NCBI RefSeq assembly: GCF_003610695.1
Contig: NZ_RAQH01000006.1
Coordinates: 124,001-188,000, forward strand
DNA from: Epilithonimonas arachidiradicis
GTDB taxonomy: Bacteria; Bacteroidota; Bacteroidia; Flavobacteriales; Weeksellaceae
DNA length: 64,000 nt
Direction: 5' to 3'
Part shown: piece by piece, positions 1 to 8,736 of the stretch
Position numbering within the stretch: the first letter of the stretch is position 1
Layout: every line of letters starts with the position of its first letter
Notes under the pieces: generated by a model
The model's database searches: none
Seen by the model: only the letters and a program-made list of their open reading frames with translations
What the model was told of the DNA's origin: nothing
Program-made: the position numbers and the translations under genes

Positions 1-999
1 GGTTTCAAAACTGATGATTATTTGGCGAAAATTTCGGAGCTGATTAATAATGGTTTCGAAAATATCACACCGATTCTTGACAACTACAGAGAGCTGGATA
101 AATTGACGGAAAGTATCGACAGAACTTTTGACATCGGAATTAGAATTGCTTCTGAGGAAGAGCCGAAATTCGAATTTTATACCTCAAGATTAGGAATCGG
201 ATACAAAGACATTATTCCTTATTACAGTCAAAAAATTGCTGAACATCCGAATGCTAGGCTGAAAATGCTTCACTTTTTCATTAATACAGGAATCAAAGAC
301 ACGGCTTATTATTGGAACGAATTGTACAAATGTCTTCGCGTTTATGCAAGACTGAAAAAAATCGCGCCGGAAGTTGATTCATTGAATATCGGTGGTGGTT
401 TCCCAATCAAAACATCCTTGAATTTTGATTACGATTACGCTTATATGGTGAACGAGATCGTGTCTCAAATCAAAAAATTCTGCGAAGAAGAAGGTGTTGA
501 AGAGCCAAATATCTATACAGAATTTGGAAGCTTTACAGTTGGAGAAAGTGGCGGTCATCTTTATAAAATTATTTCTCAGAAACGTCAGAACGACAGAGAA
601 AAATGGAACATGATTGACTCGTCTTTTATGACAACTTTACCAGATACTTGGGCCATTTCCCGTCACTTCATTATGTTGCCATTGAACCGTTGGGATGATT
701 CTTATGAGAGAGTTTTTCTTGGTGGATTGACTTGTGATTCAGATGATTATTATAATTCTGAGCAACACACGAATGCGATCTATCTTCCTGTTTTCAATGA
801 AACAAAACCTTTGTACATTGGTTTTTTCCATACAGGCGCTTATCAGGAGACTATTGGTGGTTACGGCGGTGTTCATCACTGTCTGATGCCTCAGCCAAAA
901 CATATTCTGATTGATAAGGATGAAGACGGAAACTTCACGTACGAGTTATTCCGAGAAGAACAAAAACCGGAAGATGTCTTGAAACTTTTGGGATATTAA
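1..999 (+). CDS. speA: Arginine decarboxylase (biosynthetic type), 3' part; 5' end outside the window
   Basis: The open frame runs in from the left edge (codon 1 is the first base) and ends at TAA 997-999, leaving 332 visible residues. It is the C-terminal part of a PLP-dependent fold-type III (group IV) decarboxylase. The glycine loop GGGFPI that contacts the PLP phosphate is at about 391-408. The motif LTCDSDD, with the conserved catalytic-site Cys at 733-735, lies before a GGYGGVHHCL segment. Enzymes of this family convert arginine to agmatine for polyamine synthesis in the cytoplasm. A diaminopimelate or ornithine decarboxylase is possible in principle, but the C-terminal pattern is that of the long Bacteroidetes arginine decarboxylase. 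A strong hairpin terminator follows. Confidence 0.82.
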   Translation, partial: GFKTDDYLAKISELINNGFENITPILDNYRELDKLTESIDRTFDIGIRIASEEEPKFEFYTSRLGIGYKDIIPYYSQKIAEHPNARLKMLHFFINTGIKDTAYYWNELYKCLRVYARLKKIAPEVDSLNIGGGFPIKTSLNFDYDYAYMVNEIVSQIKKFCEEEGVEEPNIYTEFGSFTVGESGGHLYKIISQKRQNDREKWNMIDSSFMTTLPDTWAISRHFIMLPLNRWDDSYERVFLGGLTCDSDDYYNSEQHTNAIYLPVFNETKPLYIGFFHTGAYQETIGGYGGVHHCLMPQPKHILIDKDEDGNFTYELFREEQKPEDVLKLLGY

Positions 1000-1035
1000 T
1001 TAGAAAATAGACTTTTAGATAAAAGGTAATATACG

Positions 1036-1069
1036 AAAAAGCGTCACGATAATTTCGAGACGCTTTTTT
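1036..1069. terminator. Bidirectional hairpin terminator between converging genes
   Basis: A perfect 10-bp stem (1036-1045 with 1059-1068) has A-rich left and T-rich right flanks, so it can end transcription of the decarboxylase gene on + and the nitroreductase gene on -. Confidence 0.85.
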
Positions 1070-1149
1070 ATTAATTTTTCTCGCAGATTTGGATTAAGCC
1101 GATTTTTTACAATCAGCACAATCTGTCTAATCAGCGAGAGAAATAATTT

Positions 1150-1782
1150 TTATTTGATTTCAGTAACGAACTCGTCTTTTGGAGTTCTGTATTTTTTAAG
1201 ATTCAAAAGCCAATCTCCGCTTTCTTCTCTGTAGCCCAAAGGCAGAATCACAACACTTTTCAATCCTTTCTCAGCGAAACCTAATAATTCATCCAGAGCT
1301 TGATTGTTAAATCCTTCCATCGGCGTTGCATCTACTTTTTGCTCAGCAGCTGCAGCAATTGCCAATCCGAAAGAGATATAGGCTTGTTTTGCTGCATGTG
1401 TAGCGTGCCATTCGTTCCCAAGCGGTTCGTACATTCCCCAAAGTCTGGTTTTGTAATCGTCCATCGTTTCTTTAGGAATTCCTCTTTCAGATGTTGTTTT
1501 TTCGAAAACCTCGGAGATGCTGTTGTGAGAATAGCCGTCCCAAGCAGCCCAAACCAAAAGATGAGAACCGTCCGTAATCTGCGCCTGGTCAAAAGCAATC
1601 GGTTGGATTTTTTCTAATAATTCTTTGTTCGAGATAACAAATAATCTGTAAGGTTGTAAACCAGATGAAGAAGGTGCTAATCTTGCCGCTTCTACAATAT
1701 AATCTACTTTATCTTGAGGAACGGCTTGTCCGTTCATTTTTTTGGTTGCGTAACGCCAATTTAAGTCTTCTAATAAACTCAT
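1150..1782 (-). CDS. NAD(P)H-dependent nitroreductase, NfsB-like
   Basis: A 210-residue FMN flavoenzyme of the nitroreductase superfamily, with the N-terminal pattern WRYATKKMNG, then RLAPSSSGLQPYR (flavin-binding), and a C-terminal LPLGYREESGDW segment. Known members reduce nitroaromatics or quinones using NAD(P)H. The start at 1782 is chosen because the family begins directly at this MSLLEDLNWRY segment; an upstream in-frame ATG would add ten atypical residues. A TAACTTTG -7 box lies 27 nt upstream. The gene is divergent from an HxlR-type regulator, a common arrangement in which the regulator senses quinone or aldehyde stress and controls the reductase. The substrate is not deducible. Confidence 0.88.
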   Translation of the reverse strand: MSLLEDLNWRYATKKMNGQAVPQDKVDYIVEAARLAPSSSGLQPYRLFVISNKELLEKIQPIAFDQAQITDGSHLLVWAAWDGYSHNSISEVFEKTTSERGIPKETMDDYKTRLWGMYEPLGNEWHATHAAKQAYISFGLAIAAAAEQKVDATPMEGFNNQALDELLGFAEKGLKSVVILPLGYREESGDWLLNLKKYRTPKDEFVTEIK

Positions 1783-1809
1783 TTTTAGATGATTTTTGAT
1801 TTGAAGTAG

Positions 1810-1817
1810 CAAAGTTA
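1810..1817 (-). promoter_or_regulatory. -7 promoter box of the nitroreductase gene
   Basis: On the minus strand this reads TAACTTTG, matching the Bacteroidetes -7 consensus TAnnTTTG. No clear -33 TTG is visible, so activity may depend on a regulator. Confidence 0.5.
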
Positions 1818-1837
1818 TAAAAGAAAAGTTTATTTTT

Positions 1838-1876
1838 GTAATCAGGTTACAAAAAGTTACCGTTACTAAAAAGTAA
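1838..1876. promoter_or_regulatory. Candidate HxlR operator: two adjacent dyads
   Basis: Two inverted repeats lie between the divergent nitroreductase and HxlR genes: GTAA-N5-TTAC (1838-1850) and TTACT-N4-AGTAA (1863-1876). The second resembles the TACT/AGTA half-sites known for the YodB/HxlR family. They are upstream of the nitroreductase -7 box. Binding is inferred. Confidence 0.4.
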
Positions 1877-1953
1877 TTTATTTGATAATTAGTTAGTTAT
1901 AAAATAATATTAATGATAATTTAATATTACAAATTTGAAAATAAAACATCAAT

Positions 1954-2301
1954 ATGAAAATTAAATGTTGTAAAACCAATCTTCTCGCCGTTCAGGATAC
2001 GATGGATATTTTGAAAGGAAGATGGAAAGTCCAAATCATTGCGGCGCTTTGTTATGATAAAATGCGCTTCTCGGATTTGCAAAAGGAGATTGTAGGTGTT
2101 TCCGCAAAAATGCTAAGCAGTGAACTGAAGGATTTAGAAATCAATCAATTGGTAACGAGAACAGTTCTCAATACGCAACCGATAAGTGTAGAATACGCAT
2201 TGACAGACTATGGAAGAACGTTGAAAAAAATCATTGAGAATCTTGCAGAATGGGGAGTTGAGCATAGAAAAAAGATTATCGGAAAAGTATTAGAGCATTA
2301 G
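1954..2301 (+). CDS. HxlR-family winged-helix regulator
   Basis: A 115-residue protein with the family hallmarks: an N-terminal CC pair (residues 5-6), the segment DILKGRWKVQIIAAL, FSDLQKEIVGVSAKMLSSELKDLE as the helix-turn-helix, and a wing ending in YALTDYGRTL. HxlR/YodB/HypR proteins are dimeric repressors or activators that often sense electrophiles through an N-terminal Cys. The Cys residues here could play that role, which is an inference. It is transcribed away from the nitroreductase gene and probably controls it through the dyads in between. Confidence 0.9.
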   Translation: MKIKCCKTNLLAVQDTMDILKGRWKVQIIAALCYDKMRFSDLQKEIVGVSAKMLSSELKDLEINQLVTRTVLNTQPISVEYALTDYGRTLKKIIENLAEWGVEHRKKIIGKVLEH

Positions 2302-2388
2302 TCAGATTTCTATCTTATTTTAAATTTAAAATTGATTTGAGCTTAGATTTTTTTATCTTTATTGTTTGGTTTTGGGATTAAACAGAAT

Positions 2389-3870
2389 ATGCTGAAAAAG
2401 GTCTTTTCATTGGTGTTTTTTTTGATGTTGGCAGTCAATGCGAACTCGCAGATTACTGATGCGCAGAACCTGACCAAAGATGTAGAAGCATTAATGTATT
2501 CTGACCCTGAAAAAGCGCTGAAAACGGCACACTATATTGTTGCCAATCAAAGTTTTGGAAGTGTAGATGATGTTTATAATGCTTGTCTTTTACAGGCAGA
2601 GATTTACATTAACCTTGAAAGATATAATGATGCTGTCGTAAAATTGATTTCTGCCGACAGACTTTCTCTCAATGTCAATAGCGATTTTTTCAAAGCTAAA
2701 AACGAGTATCTTATTGCCAAAATTTATCAGATAATAGGGTTTCAGAAATCTGTTTCTCATTCTATTTTGGAGCTTGATGATTTGTCAAAATCATTGAAAG
2801 ATGAAGAGAAAAAAGTAGTGGAACTTTGGAAAACTGAGTTGGAGATTCGGACTCTAGTTTCAGCAAAAAATTATAAAGTAGCTCTGGCTTTGATTCAGAA
2901 AAATCAAAATCAGCAATCTGAATTGTATCCAACCTTTGCGATGCAAATTCATCAGATTCAGTCAGAAATAGAAAATCAGCCAAACAAAATTGATTTTAAA
3001 GACAATTCTTATTTTAAGTTTTTATCTGATATCAATCTCCTGAAATCAAAAATTAAAACTAAAGATTTTCAGGAATCAGATTTGCTGGCACTCAAAAAAC
3101 AAAATCCCCAATACGGTGATGTTTTCTACAAAGATTTGTACAAATATTGGTCTCAGGAAGTTTGTAATGGAGCTAAAGCAGAAGACTGTTTTCGTGTAAG
3201 AAAGGAATATATCAAGCTGTTGAAACTATCGATTTCTGATTTGCAGAATGCGCGTGTCAATATCATCAACCTCATCGACCAAAAGGAAAAACAAATCAAT
3301 AATTCTGAAAAAGATTTCCAAAACAAAATTCTATTTGCCTTATTTGTTATCGGATTTTTATCGGCTATTGGCTATTTAATCTACTTTTTAATTTTAAAAA
3401 ATAGAATTAAAATGGTTAATTCTGAAATAGAAAAACGAAATATTTCTGATCAATATGAGCAGAAGTTGAGCGATCAACTGAAAGATTTTCAGGCAAGTAA
3501 CGTATTTGTAATTCCGGAAAAAACAGAAAATCTCATTCTTTCCAAATTAGATGTTTTTGAAAAATCTAAGGAAGTGACCAATCCACAATTGTCTTTGGCA
3601 GTTTTGGCAAAACGCTTGGATACGAACTCAAAATATCTTTCGGAAATTATCAATAAACATAAACAGAAAAACTTTAGTAATTATCTTAATGAGTTGAGAG
3701 TTAAATATATAGTTGATAAGTTAGAAAATAATCCGGAATATCTTCAATATAAAACAAGCTATTTGGCGGAGGAAGCTGGTTTCGCATCCAGAACTACTTT
3801 TACGACGATTTTCAAAAATGTGATAGGAACGAGTCCGTCGCAGTTTATCGACCAACTGAAAAATAAATAG
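2389..3870 (+). CDS. Membrane-anchored TPR/AraC-type transcriptional regulator
   Basis: 493 residues with a signal peptide (MLKKVFSLVFFLMLAVNANS), TPR-like helical repeats over roughly residues 25-300, one transmembrane helix near 320-340 (ILFALFVIGFLSAIGYLIYF), a short coiled coil, and a C-terminal AraC domain with two helix-turn-helix units (LAVLAKRLDTNSKYLSEII and YLAEEAGFASRTTFTTIF). The topology implies a periplasmic TPR sensor and a cytoplasmic DNA-binding domain, a layout known in Flavobacteriia. The start at 2389 gives the signal peptide at the N-terminus; an upstream TTG would displace it. The next gene starts 2 bp after the stop, so the two are co-transcribed. Confidence 0.85.
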   Translation: MLKKVFSLVFFLMLAVNANSQITDAQNLTKDVEALMYSDPEKALKTAHYIVANQSFGSVDDVYNACLLQAEIYINLERYNDAVVKLISADRLSLNVNSDFFKAKNEYLIAKIYQIIGFQKSVSHSILELDDLSKSLKDEEKKVVELWKTELEIRTLVSAKNYKVALALIQKNQNQQSELYPTFAMQIHQIQSEIENQPNKIDFKDNSYFKFLSDINLLKSKIKTKDFQESDLLALKKQNPQYGDVFYKDLYKYWSQEVCNGAKAEDCFRVRKEYIKLLKLSISDLQNARVNIINLIDQKEKQINNSEKDFQNKILFALFVIGFLSAIGYLIYFLILKNRIKMVNSEIEKRNISDQYEQKLSDQLKDFQASNVFVIPEKTENLILSKLDVFEKSKEVTNPQLSLAVLAKRLDTNSKYLSEIINKHKQKNFSNYLNELRVKYIVDKLENNPEYLQYKTSYLAEEAGFASRTTFTTIFKNVIGTSPSQFIDQLKNK

Positions 3871-3872
3871 TT

Positions 3873-4958
3873 ATGAAAACGTTATTATTTATTTTCTTTT
3901 TGATGAGTTCTCAGGTTGTTTTTGGACAATCGGAAAATAATGTGAAGCTGGAAGAGCAAATAACATCGGCAGACAGGATGGCTTTTGTAAACCCTGATTC
4001 TGCATTGATTACGTTGAAAAAGTTAGAGCCAAAAATCGATGGCGGAAGACTGAAAAGCAAATTGTTGTTGGCAAAAGGAAGTGCTTATTCGGTAAAACAC
4101 CTTTCCTCGGATGCGCTCAAATGTGGCTTCGAATCTCTCAATAATTCACAGAAAGGAAAAGACTCTTTGATGATGATTAATGCGCTGGGATTTATTGGAA
4201 ATCAGTATTATATCCTTAAGCTCAACAAAAAAGCGATTAATTACCTCAACAAAGCGGAAACGATTATCGATTACCTCAATGATGACTCTTTGCAGCAGGT
4301 TACAGCGAATATCTATTTTGTTAAAGCATTGATTTATAAAGATAATCTGGATTCTGAGTTTGCAATTCGGTATTTTGATAAAGCGATTAACGAATATAAG
4401 AAGAGCAAAGATAAAAGCACTTTGCTGAATGTCAATATCACTAAAATGCAAAAAGGCTATTCTCTGATTGATATTGGAAGAGCTGACGAGGCGGAAAGTA
4501 TTTATTTGGAAGTAGTTAAAGAAACTGAATTTCACAAAATTTCAGAACTTTATCCATATGCTAAGATTGGGCTCGCTGCTGTTTACGAAAGTAAAAAGCA
4601 ATTTGAGAAAGCTAATAAAATTTTGTTAGAAGCTGAAAAACAAATAAGGAATACTTCTAACATAGGAATGTTGACAGAAGTTTATGATGCATTGAGTCAA
4701 AATTATCTCGGGCAAAATGATAAAGAGAAGTATTTCTATTACAGCCAGAAACTAGAAAATCATCTGCTTCAAAATGATGAGATAGAAAAAAAATCTTTCT
4801 CAGATCTGTTAAATAAAAATATAGAATCTCGGGATTTGGAATTAGAAAATAATCAAAGATTATTCGGTATGTTTATTATTTTGATATTTTTAATTGTATT
4901 AGGAAGTTTATTTTACATCAAAAAAAGAATAAATCAACTGAAATCGGTAAATAATTGA
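3873..4958 (+). CDS. TPR membrane protein, partner of the AraC-type regulator
   Basis: 361 residues: a signal peptide (MKTLLFIFFLMSSQVVFGQ), TPR-like helices (residues about 25-310), a transmembrane helix near the C-terminus (LFGMFIILIFLIVLGSLFYI) and a short charged tail. It looks like a shortened paralogue of the preceding regulator: both have an N-terminal DPEKAL/PDSAL-type helix and the same domain order, but this one stops after the membrane helix and has no DNA-binding domain. It may act as a co-sensor or modulator of the upstream protein, which is an inference from adjacency. No named family is recognised. Confidence 0.75.
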   Translation: MKTLLFIFFLMSSQVVFGQSENNVKLEEQITSADRMAFVNPDSALITLKKLEPKIDGGRLKSKLLLAKGSAYSVKHLSSDALKCGFESLNNSQKGKDSLMMINALGFIGNQYYILKLNKKAINYLNKAETIIDYLNDDSLQQVTANIYFVKALIYKDNLDSEFAIRYFDKAINEYKKSKDKSTLLNVNITKMQKGYSLIDIGRADEAESIYLEVVKETEFHKISELYPYAKIGLAAVYESKKQFEKANKILLEAEKQIRNTSNIGMLTEVYDALSQNYLGQNDKEKYFYYSQKLENHLLQNDEIEKKSFSDLLNKNIESRDLELENNQRLFGMFIILIFLIVLGSLFYIKKRINQLKSVNN

Positions 4959-5083
4959 TTTTAATTGCTTCTTTGTTTTAATTGTTTGTTTTTCAATGCT
5001 TTGTGTTCCTGAAATATTGTCGTAATTCTTGTAAATTCTACGATTCTAAACAGTAAATATTTTCTTTTGTTCAATTTCACAAC

Positions 5084-5091
5084 TACATTTG
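5084..5091 (+). promoter_or_regulatory. -7 promoter box of the GEVED T9SS protein gene
   Basis: TACATTTG matches TAnnTTTG and lies 24 nt upstream of the ATG at 5116. It suggests the secreted protein has its own promoter rather than relying on the TPR gene. No well-spaced -33 TTG is visible. Confidence 0.4.
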
Positions 5092-5115
5092 AAACATAAT
5101 TTAAAATTGAATGAT

Positions 5116-6546
5116 ATGAAATTGAAAAACGCTTTTTTTGCTTCTTTACTTTTATCGGGAATGTTATCTGCACAAACAATCTCAATTAATACAGAAGTTC
5201 CGGGTTATCCTACTGCAGCAAATAGTATATATGAATATTGGTATTGGGCATATGGTATCCAAGTTACCGGAAGTGGTTTTGCTGCTAATTCTGCAATCAA
5301 ATTTACATCGGTTGATCCGCAAGGTGGTTTAAGAAGTTTATCTTCTACAACAGATGCTAGCGGAAATGTGACGTTCCAGTTCAATGGATGGACTAATACT
5401 TCTCCATTAGGATATTATACTCTTAATGTTGAAGATGCATCCGGAAAAACAGCTTCTGGAAATTATACCGTTATCAAAGATCCTAAGCACGTTATTACTG
5501 GCGAAGTTGCTCCTGCAGAATTCAAAATGGGAGATTTTGTTTCGGGAACTAAAATTAAAGTGAAAAATTTGGTTCCTTATGGTCAGGTTAAAATTAACGT
5601 TGGTGATCCTGCATCTAATGGCTGGGAACTGAATAAAGATGAAGAAATGTATGCGGATGAAAATGGAGAATTGAGTATTGATTTCAATTCCAATTCCAGA
5701 CTTTTCGCTCCTGCTGGAATGGTTCCGCTTCAGCCTGTAGAAGGAAACTGGATATTGAGCTACAATGACTGGTCCGGAGAAGGTTTAAAAGGAAGCACGA
5801 AGATAAGAGTATTGCCAAACAACCCAAGCACATCATCTTATTGCTCAGTTTCGGCAACTGTTTCTGAGCCGATAACTTCTGTTACTTTTGCGGATATCTC
5901 TAACGTTTCTGATCCTAATGCCAGTAGTTCTTACGAAAATTTCCTTTCTAAAGTTGGAAACCTTGAACGAGGTAAAGAATATAAAATCACAGTTAAAGGA
6001 AATACAGCTGGATCTTGGAAAGTAAGCACTTTTACTGCCTTTATCGATTGGAATCAGAATGGAACACTTGATAATGCAAACGAAATCTACAGAATCGGTT
6101 TTGTAAAAGGAAGCACTGGTATGGATGATGTGTCTGCTGAGCTGACTATCAAAGTTCCGGAAGATGCAGTAGTTGGAAATACAAGGTTGAGACTTCTAAA
6201 AGTCAATTCACCTTCCACTTTTGCAATGTTTTGGCCAACCGGCGCTTGCGGCAACTATAACAATGGACAAGTTGAAGATTATGCACTTAAAGTAACGGAA
6301 GCATTAGCAACCGGAGAAACTTCTTTCAACAAAGTTCAGTTGTATCCCAATCCGGTGAAAGATGTACTGACAGTTTCATCAAACAAAAAAGTGAATTCGA
6401 TTTCAGTTTACAATACTGCAGGACAATTGGTAAAAACAGTTCAGAACGCCAACACGGTTAATATGAACAATCTATCTGCTGGCGTTTATGTTGTTAAAAC
6501 TGATGTAGAAGGAAAAACAGAGACTTCTAAAGTCATCAAGAAATAA
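5116..6546 (+). CDS. T9SS-secreted protein: aromatic-rich N-domain, GEVED domain, type A sorting domain
   Basis: 476 residues. The signal peptide ends at SAQ (about residue 19). An N-terminal domain contains the cluster EYWYW and pattern GSGFAANS...DPQGG (about 20-225). A GEVED domain follows (about 240-400; IDWNQNGTLDNANEI and a terminal GQVEDYALKV). The last 70 residues are a type A sorting domain (VQLYPNPVKDVLTVSS to the terminal KVIKK). Proteins with this tail are exported by the T9SS and are usually released or attached to the cell surface. The start is the ATG giving the signal peptide. The closest relative in the window is the protein at 52808-54994, which has the same N-domain and GEVED layout. 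Ligand unknown. Confidence 0.85.
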   Translation: MKLKNAFFASLLLSGMLSAQTISINTEVPGYPTAANSIYEYWYWAYGIQVTGSGFAANSAIKFTSVDPQGGLRSLSSTTDASGNVTFQFNGWTNTSPLGYYTLNVEDASGKTASGNYTVIKDPKHVITGEVAPAEFKMGDFVSGTKIKVKNLVPYGQVKINVGDPASNGWELNKDEEMYADENGELSIDFNSNSRLFAPAGMVPLQPVEGNWILSYNDWSGEGLKGSTKIRVLPNNPSTSSYCSVSATVSEPITSVTFADISNVSDPNASSSYENFLSKVGNLERGKEYKITVKGNTAGSWKVSTFTAFIDWNQNGTLDNANEIYRIGFVKGSTGMDDVSAELTIKVPEDAVVGNTRLRLLKVNSPSTFAMFWPTGACGNYNNGQVEDYALKVTEALATGETSFNKVQLYPNPVKDVLTVSSNKKVNSISVYNTAGQLVKTVQNANTVNMNNLSAGVYVVKTDVEGKTETSKVIKK

Positions 6547-6655
6547 TCAAATTTCTTTCAAATAATCTAAAATCTTCTCGGCTATTGTAAAACTATCTTT
6601 TATTGATAGTTGGGATTTTTTTTGCCAAAATTTAACCGAAATTCAAGAAATCTAT

Positions 6656-8635
6656 ATGAAAAAAACTATACTTTTTTTATCCAGTTTCATAGGAACTGTA
6701 GCAATGGCACAAGTAGACGTGGTTGCCTCTTCCGGAACTGAAACTGCTACTTATACCACAGTGAAAGGTGCTTTTGATGCTATCAATGCCGGAACACATC
6801 AAGGTGCAATCAATATCACGCTTACAGCAAACACTTCCGAAACTGCAACAGCGGTTTTGAACAGAAGTACAGGAACAACTTCAAACTTCACTTCGGTTTC
6901 ATTGAAACCTGCGACTGGAACTACTGCTACAATTACCAACTCAACAACGGCTGGTCCGGTTCTGAGAATCTTGGGAAGTAATGTGACAATTGATGGAAGC
7001 AATAATGGTTCAAATTCCAGAGATCTTAGTATCATTAATGGCTTTGCAACAGGATCTGTTGTAATTGGAATGGGATCTTCTGATGCCGCTAATCCATTGA
7101 GTAATGTTACTATAAAAAATACCACAATCATTAACGGTGCAAAAACGACGGGAAGCGGAATCATCGTAAGTAATGCAGCAGGCGCTCAAACAGCAGGGTA
7201 TTTCAATAATATCAGATTAGAAAACAATTCCATTCAAAAATCTTATCAAGGGATTTATATGATTGCAGTTTCTGCGGTTGGAAATGGCTCTGGCTCTGTG
7301 ATTACAAAAAATGATCTTTCTACAAGCGGAGAGAATTGTAATCGATATATGGGAATTTATCTCGGTGGTACAGATGGTGTGGTTGTTTCTGAGAATAAAA
7401 TCGGAAACTTCGAAAATACATCCAACGAAGGGAAAAGAGGAATTTGGTTGGCGGTTTCTACAATGAACTCCACCGTTTCTGATAATATCATTGATAACAT
7501 CACTGTAAATAATGCAGGAGGAGGAAGTGCAACAGGAATCCAAATTTTTAACAATGCAGGAGCTGGTGGTGTACCTACAGCAAACAAGATTCTAAGAAAC
7601 AAAATTTCCAATTTGTCCAGTAATGGATTCAACAGTTCTGTCGTGGGAATCAGCTTGGGAGGTTCCACGGTTGGTACGGTTATAAGTCAAAATGAAATCA
7701 AAAATCTGACAGGTTTAAGAACGGCAACTACGGTAGGTTATGGAGCAGAGGCAATTATCTTGTCTGCAGGAACCGCATCAAACACGTTAGTAAGTAACAA
7801 TTTCATTTCAAAAATCTCTAGTTTTGCGGCTAATACTTCATCAGCAAATTATACTGGAGGCATCTTAATTAATGCAGGAACCGGCTACAAAGTTTATAAT
7901 AATTCTGTTTACTTGACCGAAACTCAGAATGACGGAACCAATAAAGGTGTCCCGATCGCTTTCAGTGTGATTTCTAGTGTTTCTGGCGCTGGTGCAATTG
8001 ATCTTAGAAATAATATTTTCGCTGTTAATCTGGCGGATACAACAATTCCTGCTTTTGCAATGTCAACACCGCCAGTTGCTTCGATTTATTCTAATATCGA
8101 TAATAATATTGCCTACAGTTCTGGTCCGGCATTAGGTCAAACACTGGGCGGGCCGCCTGCTTATACGGATATTGCTGGTATGAAAGGTATCTTAGGAGGA
8201 AATGATAATTCTATCAAAGCTCTTCCAAAATTCGTTTCTGATTCAGATCTTCACATTGCGCTTAATACAGAGAATTCGCCAATCGATAACAAAGGGGTTG
8301 TTCTGGCAGATGTGACAACTGATTTTGATGGAGCTGCAAGAAGCGCAACAACGCCAGATATTGGAGCGGACGAATTTACAATCGAGACAATGGCTGTGAA
8401 TGATGTGGCTAATAAGGCGAAAGTTCAGGTTTATCCTAATCCTGTGAATGATGTTCTGACCGTTTCATCAGACCAAAAGGTGAATCAAATCTCGGTTTAC
8501 AATGTTAGCGGACAATTGATTCAGGAAATCAATAATTCTAATGTCATTAATCTTACTAAATTATCTTCCGGAGTTTACTTTGTGAAAACAGTTGTAGAAG
8601 GTAAAACTGAAATGACAAAAGTGATTAAAAAGTAA
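6656..8635 (+). CDS. T9SS-secreted right-handed beta-helix protein
   Basis: 659 residues: signal peptide MKKTILFLSSFIGTVAMAQ, then a long Gly/Asn/Ser/Thr-rich region with repeated short turns (NNTIxxx, GIYLGG, GISLGGS) typical of parallel beta-helix proteins such as pectate-lyase-like folds, and a C-terminal type A sorting domain (VQVYPNPVNDVLTVSS...VIKK). Beta-helix proteins of this kind are often polysaccharide lyases or adhesins, but no catalytic residues could be assigned. It sits between two other T9SS cargo genes and has its own downstream hairpin. Its sorting domain is very close to that of the next gene, including DNA beyond the stop codon. Confidence 0.85.
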   Translation: MKKTILFLSSFIGTVAMAQVDVVASSGTETATYTTVKGAFDAINAGTHQGAINITLTANTSETATAVLNRSTGTTSNFTSVSLKPATGTTATITNSTTAGPVLRILGSNVTIDGSNNGSNSRDLSIINGFATGSVVIGMGSSDAANPLSNVTIKNTTIINGAKTTGSGIIVSNAAGAQTAGYFNNIRLENNSIQKSYQGIYMIAVSAVGNGSGSVITKNDLSTSGENCNRYMGIYLGGTDGVVVSENKIGNFENTSNEGKRGIWLAVSTMNSTVSDNIIDNITVNNAGGGSATGIQIFNNAGAGGVPTANKILRNKISNLSSNGFNSSVVGISLGGSTVGTVISQNEIKNLTGLRTATTVGYGAEAIILSAGTASNTLVSNNFISKISSFAANTSSANYTGGILINAGTGYKVYNNSVYLTETQNDGTNKGVPIAFSVISSVSGAGAIDLRNNIFAVNLADTTIPAFAMSTPPVASIYSNIDNNIAYSSGPALGQTLGGPPAYTDIAGMKGILGGNDNSIKALPKFVSDSDLHIALNTENSPIDNKGVVLADVTTDFDGAARSATTPDIGADEFTIETMAVNDVANKAKVQVYPNPVNDVLTVSSDQKVNQISVYNVSGQLIQEINNSNVINLTKLSSGVYFVKTVVEGKTEMTKVIKK

Positions 8636-8664
8636 ATCTAATTCATCATAATTATTAATTCAAT

Positions 8665-8699
8665 ACGAGGTTGATCTTATCAGAAAGGCCTCGTTTTCT
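8665..8699 (+). terminator. Hairpin terminator after the beta-helix gene
   Basis: ACGAGG (8665-8670) pairs with CCTCGT (8689-8694), followed by a T-rich tract. Its sequence resembles the terminator at 11666-11704, as if both 3' ends derive from one ancestor. Confidence 0.7.
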
Positions 8700-8736
8700 T
8701 ATTAGTTATTCATAATAATTTCATTAAATATATTTT

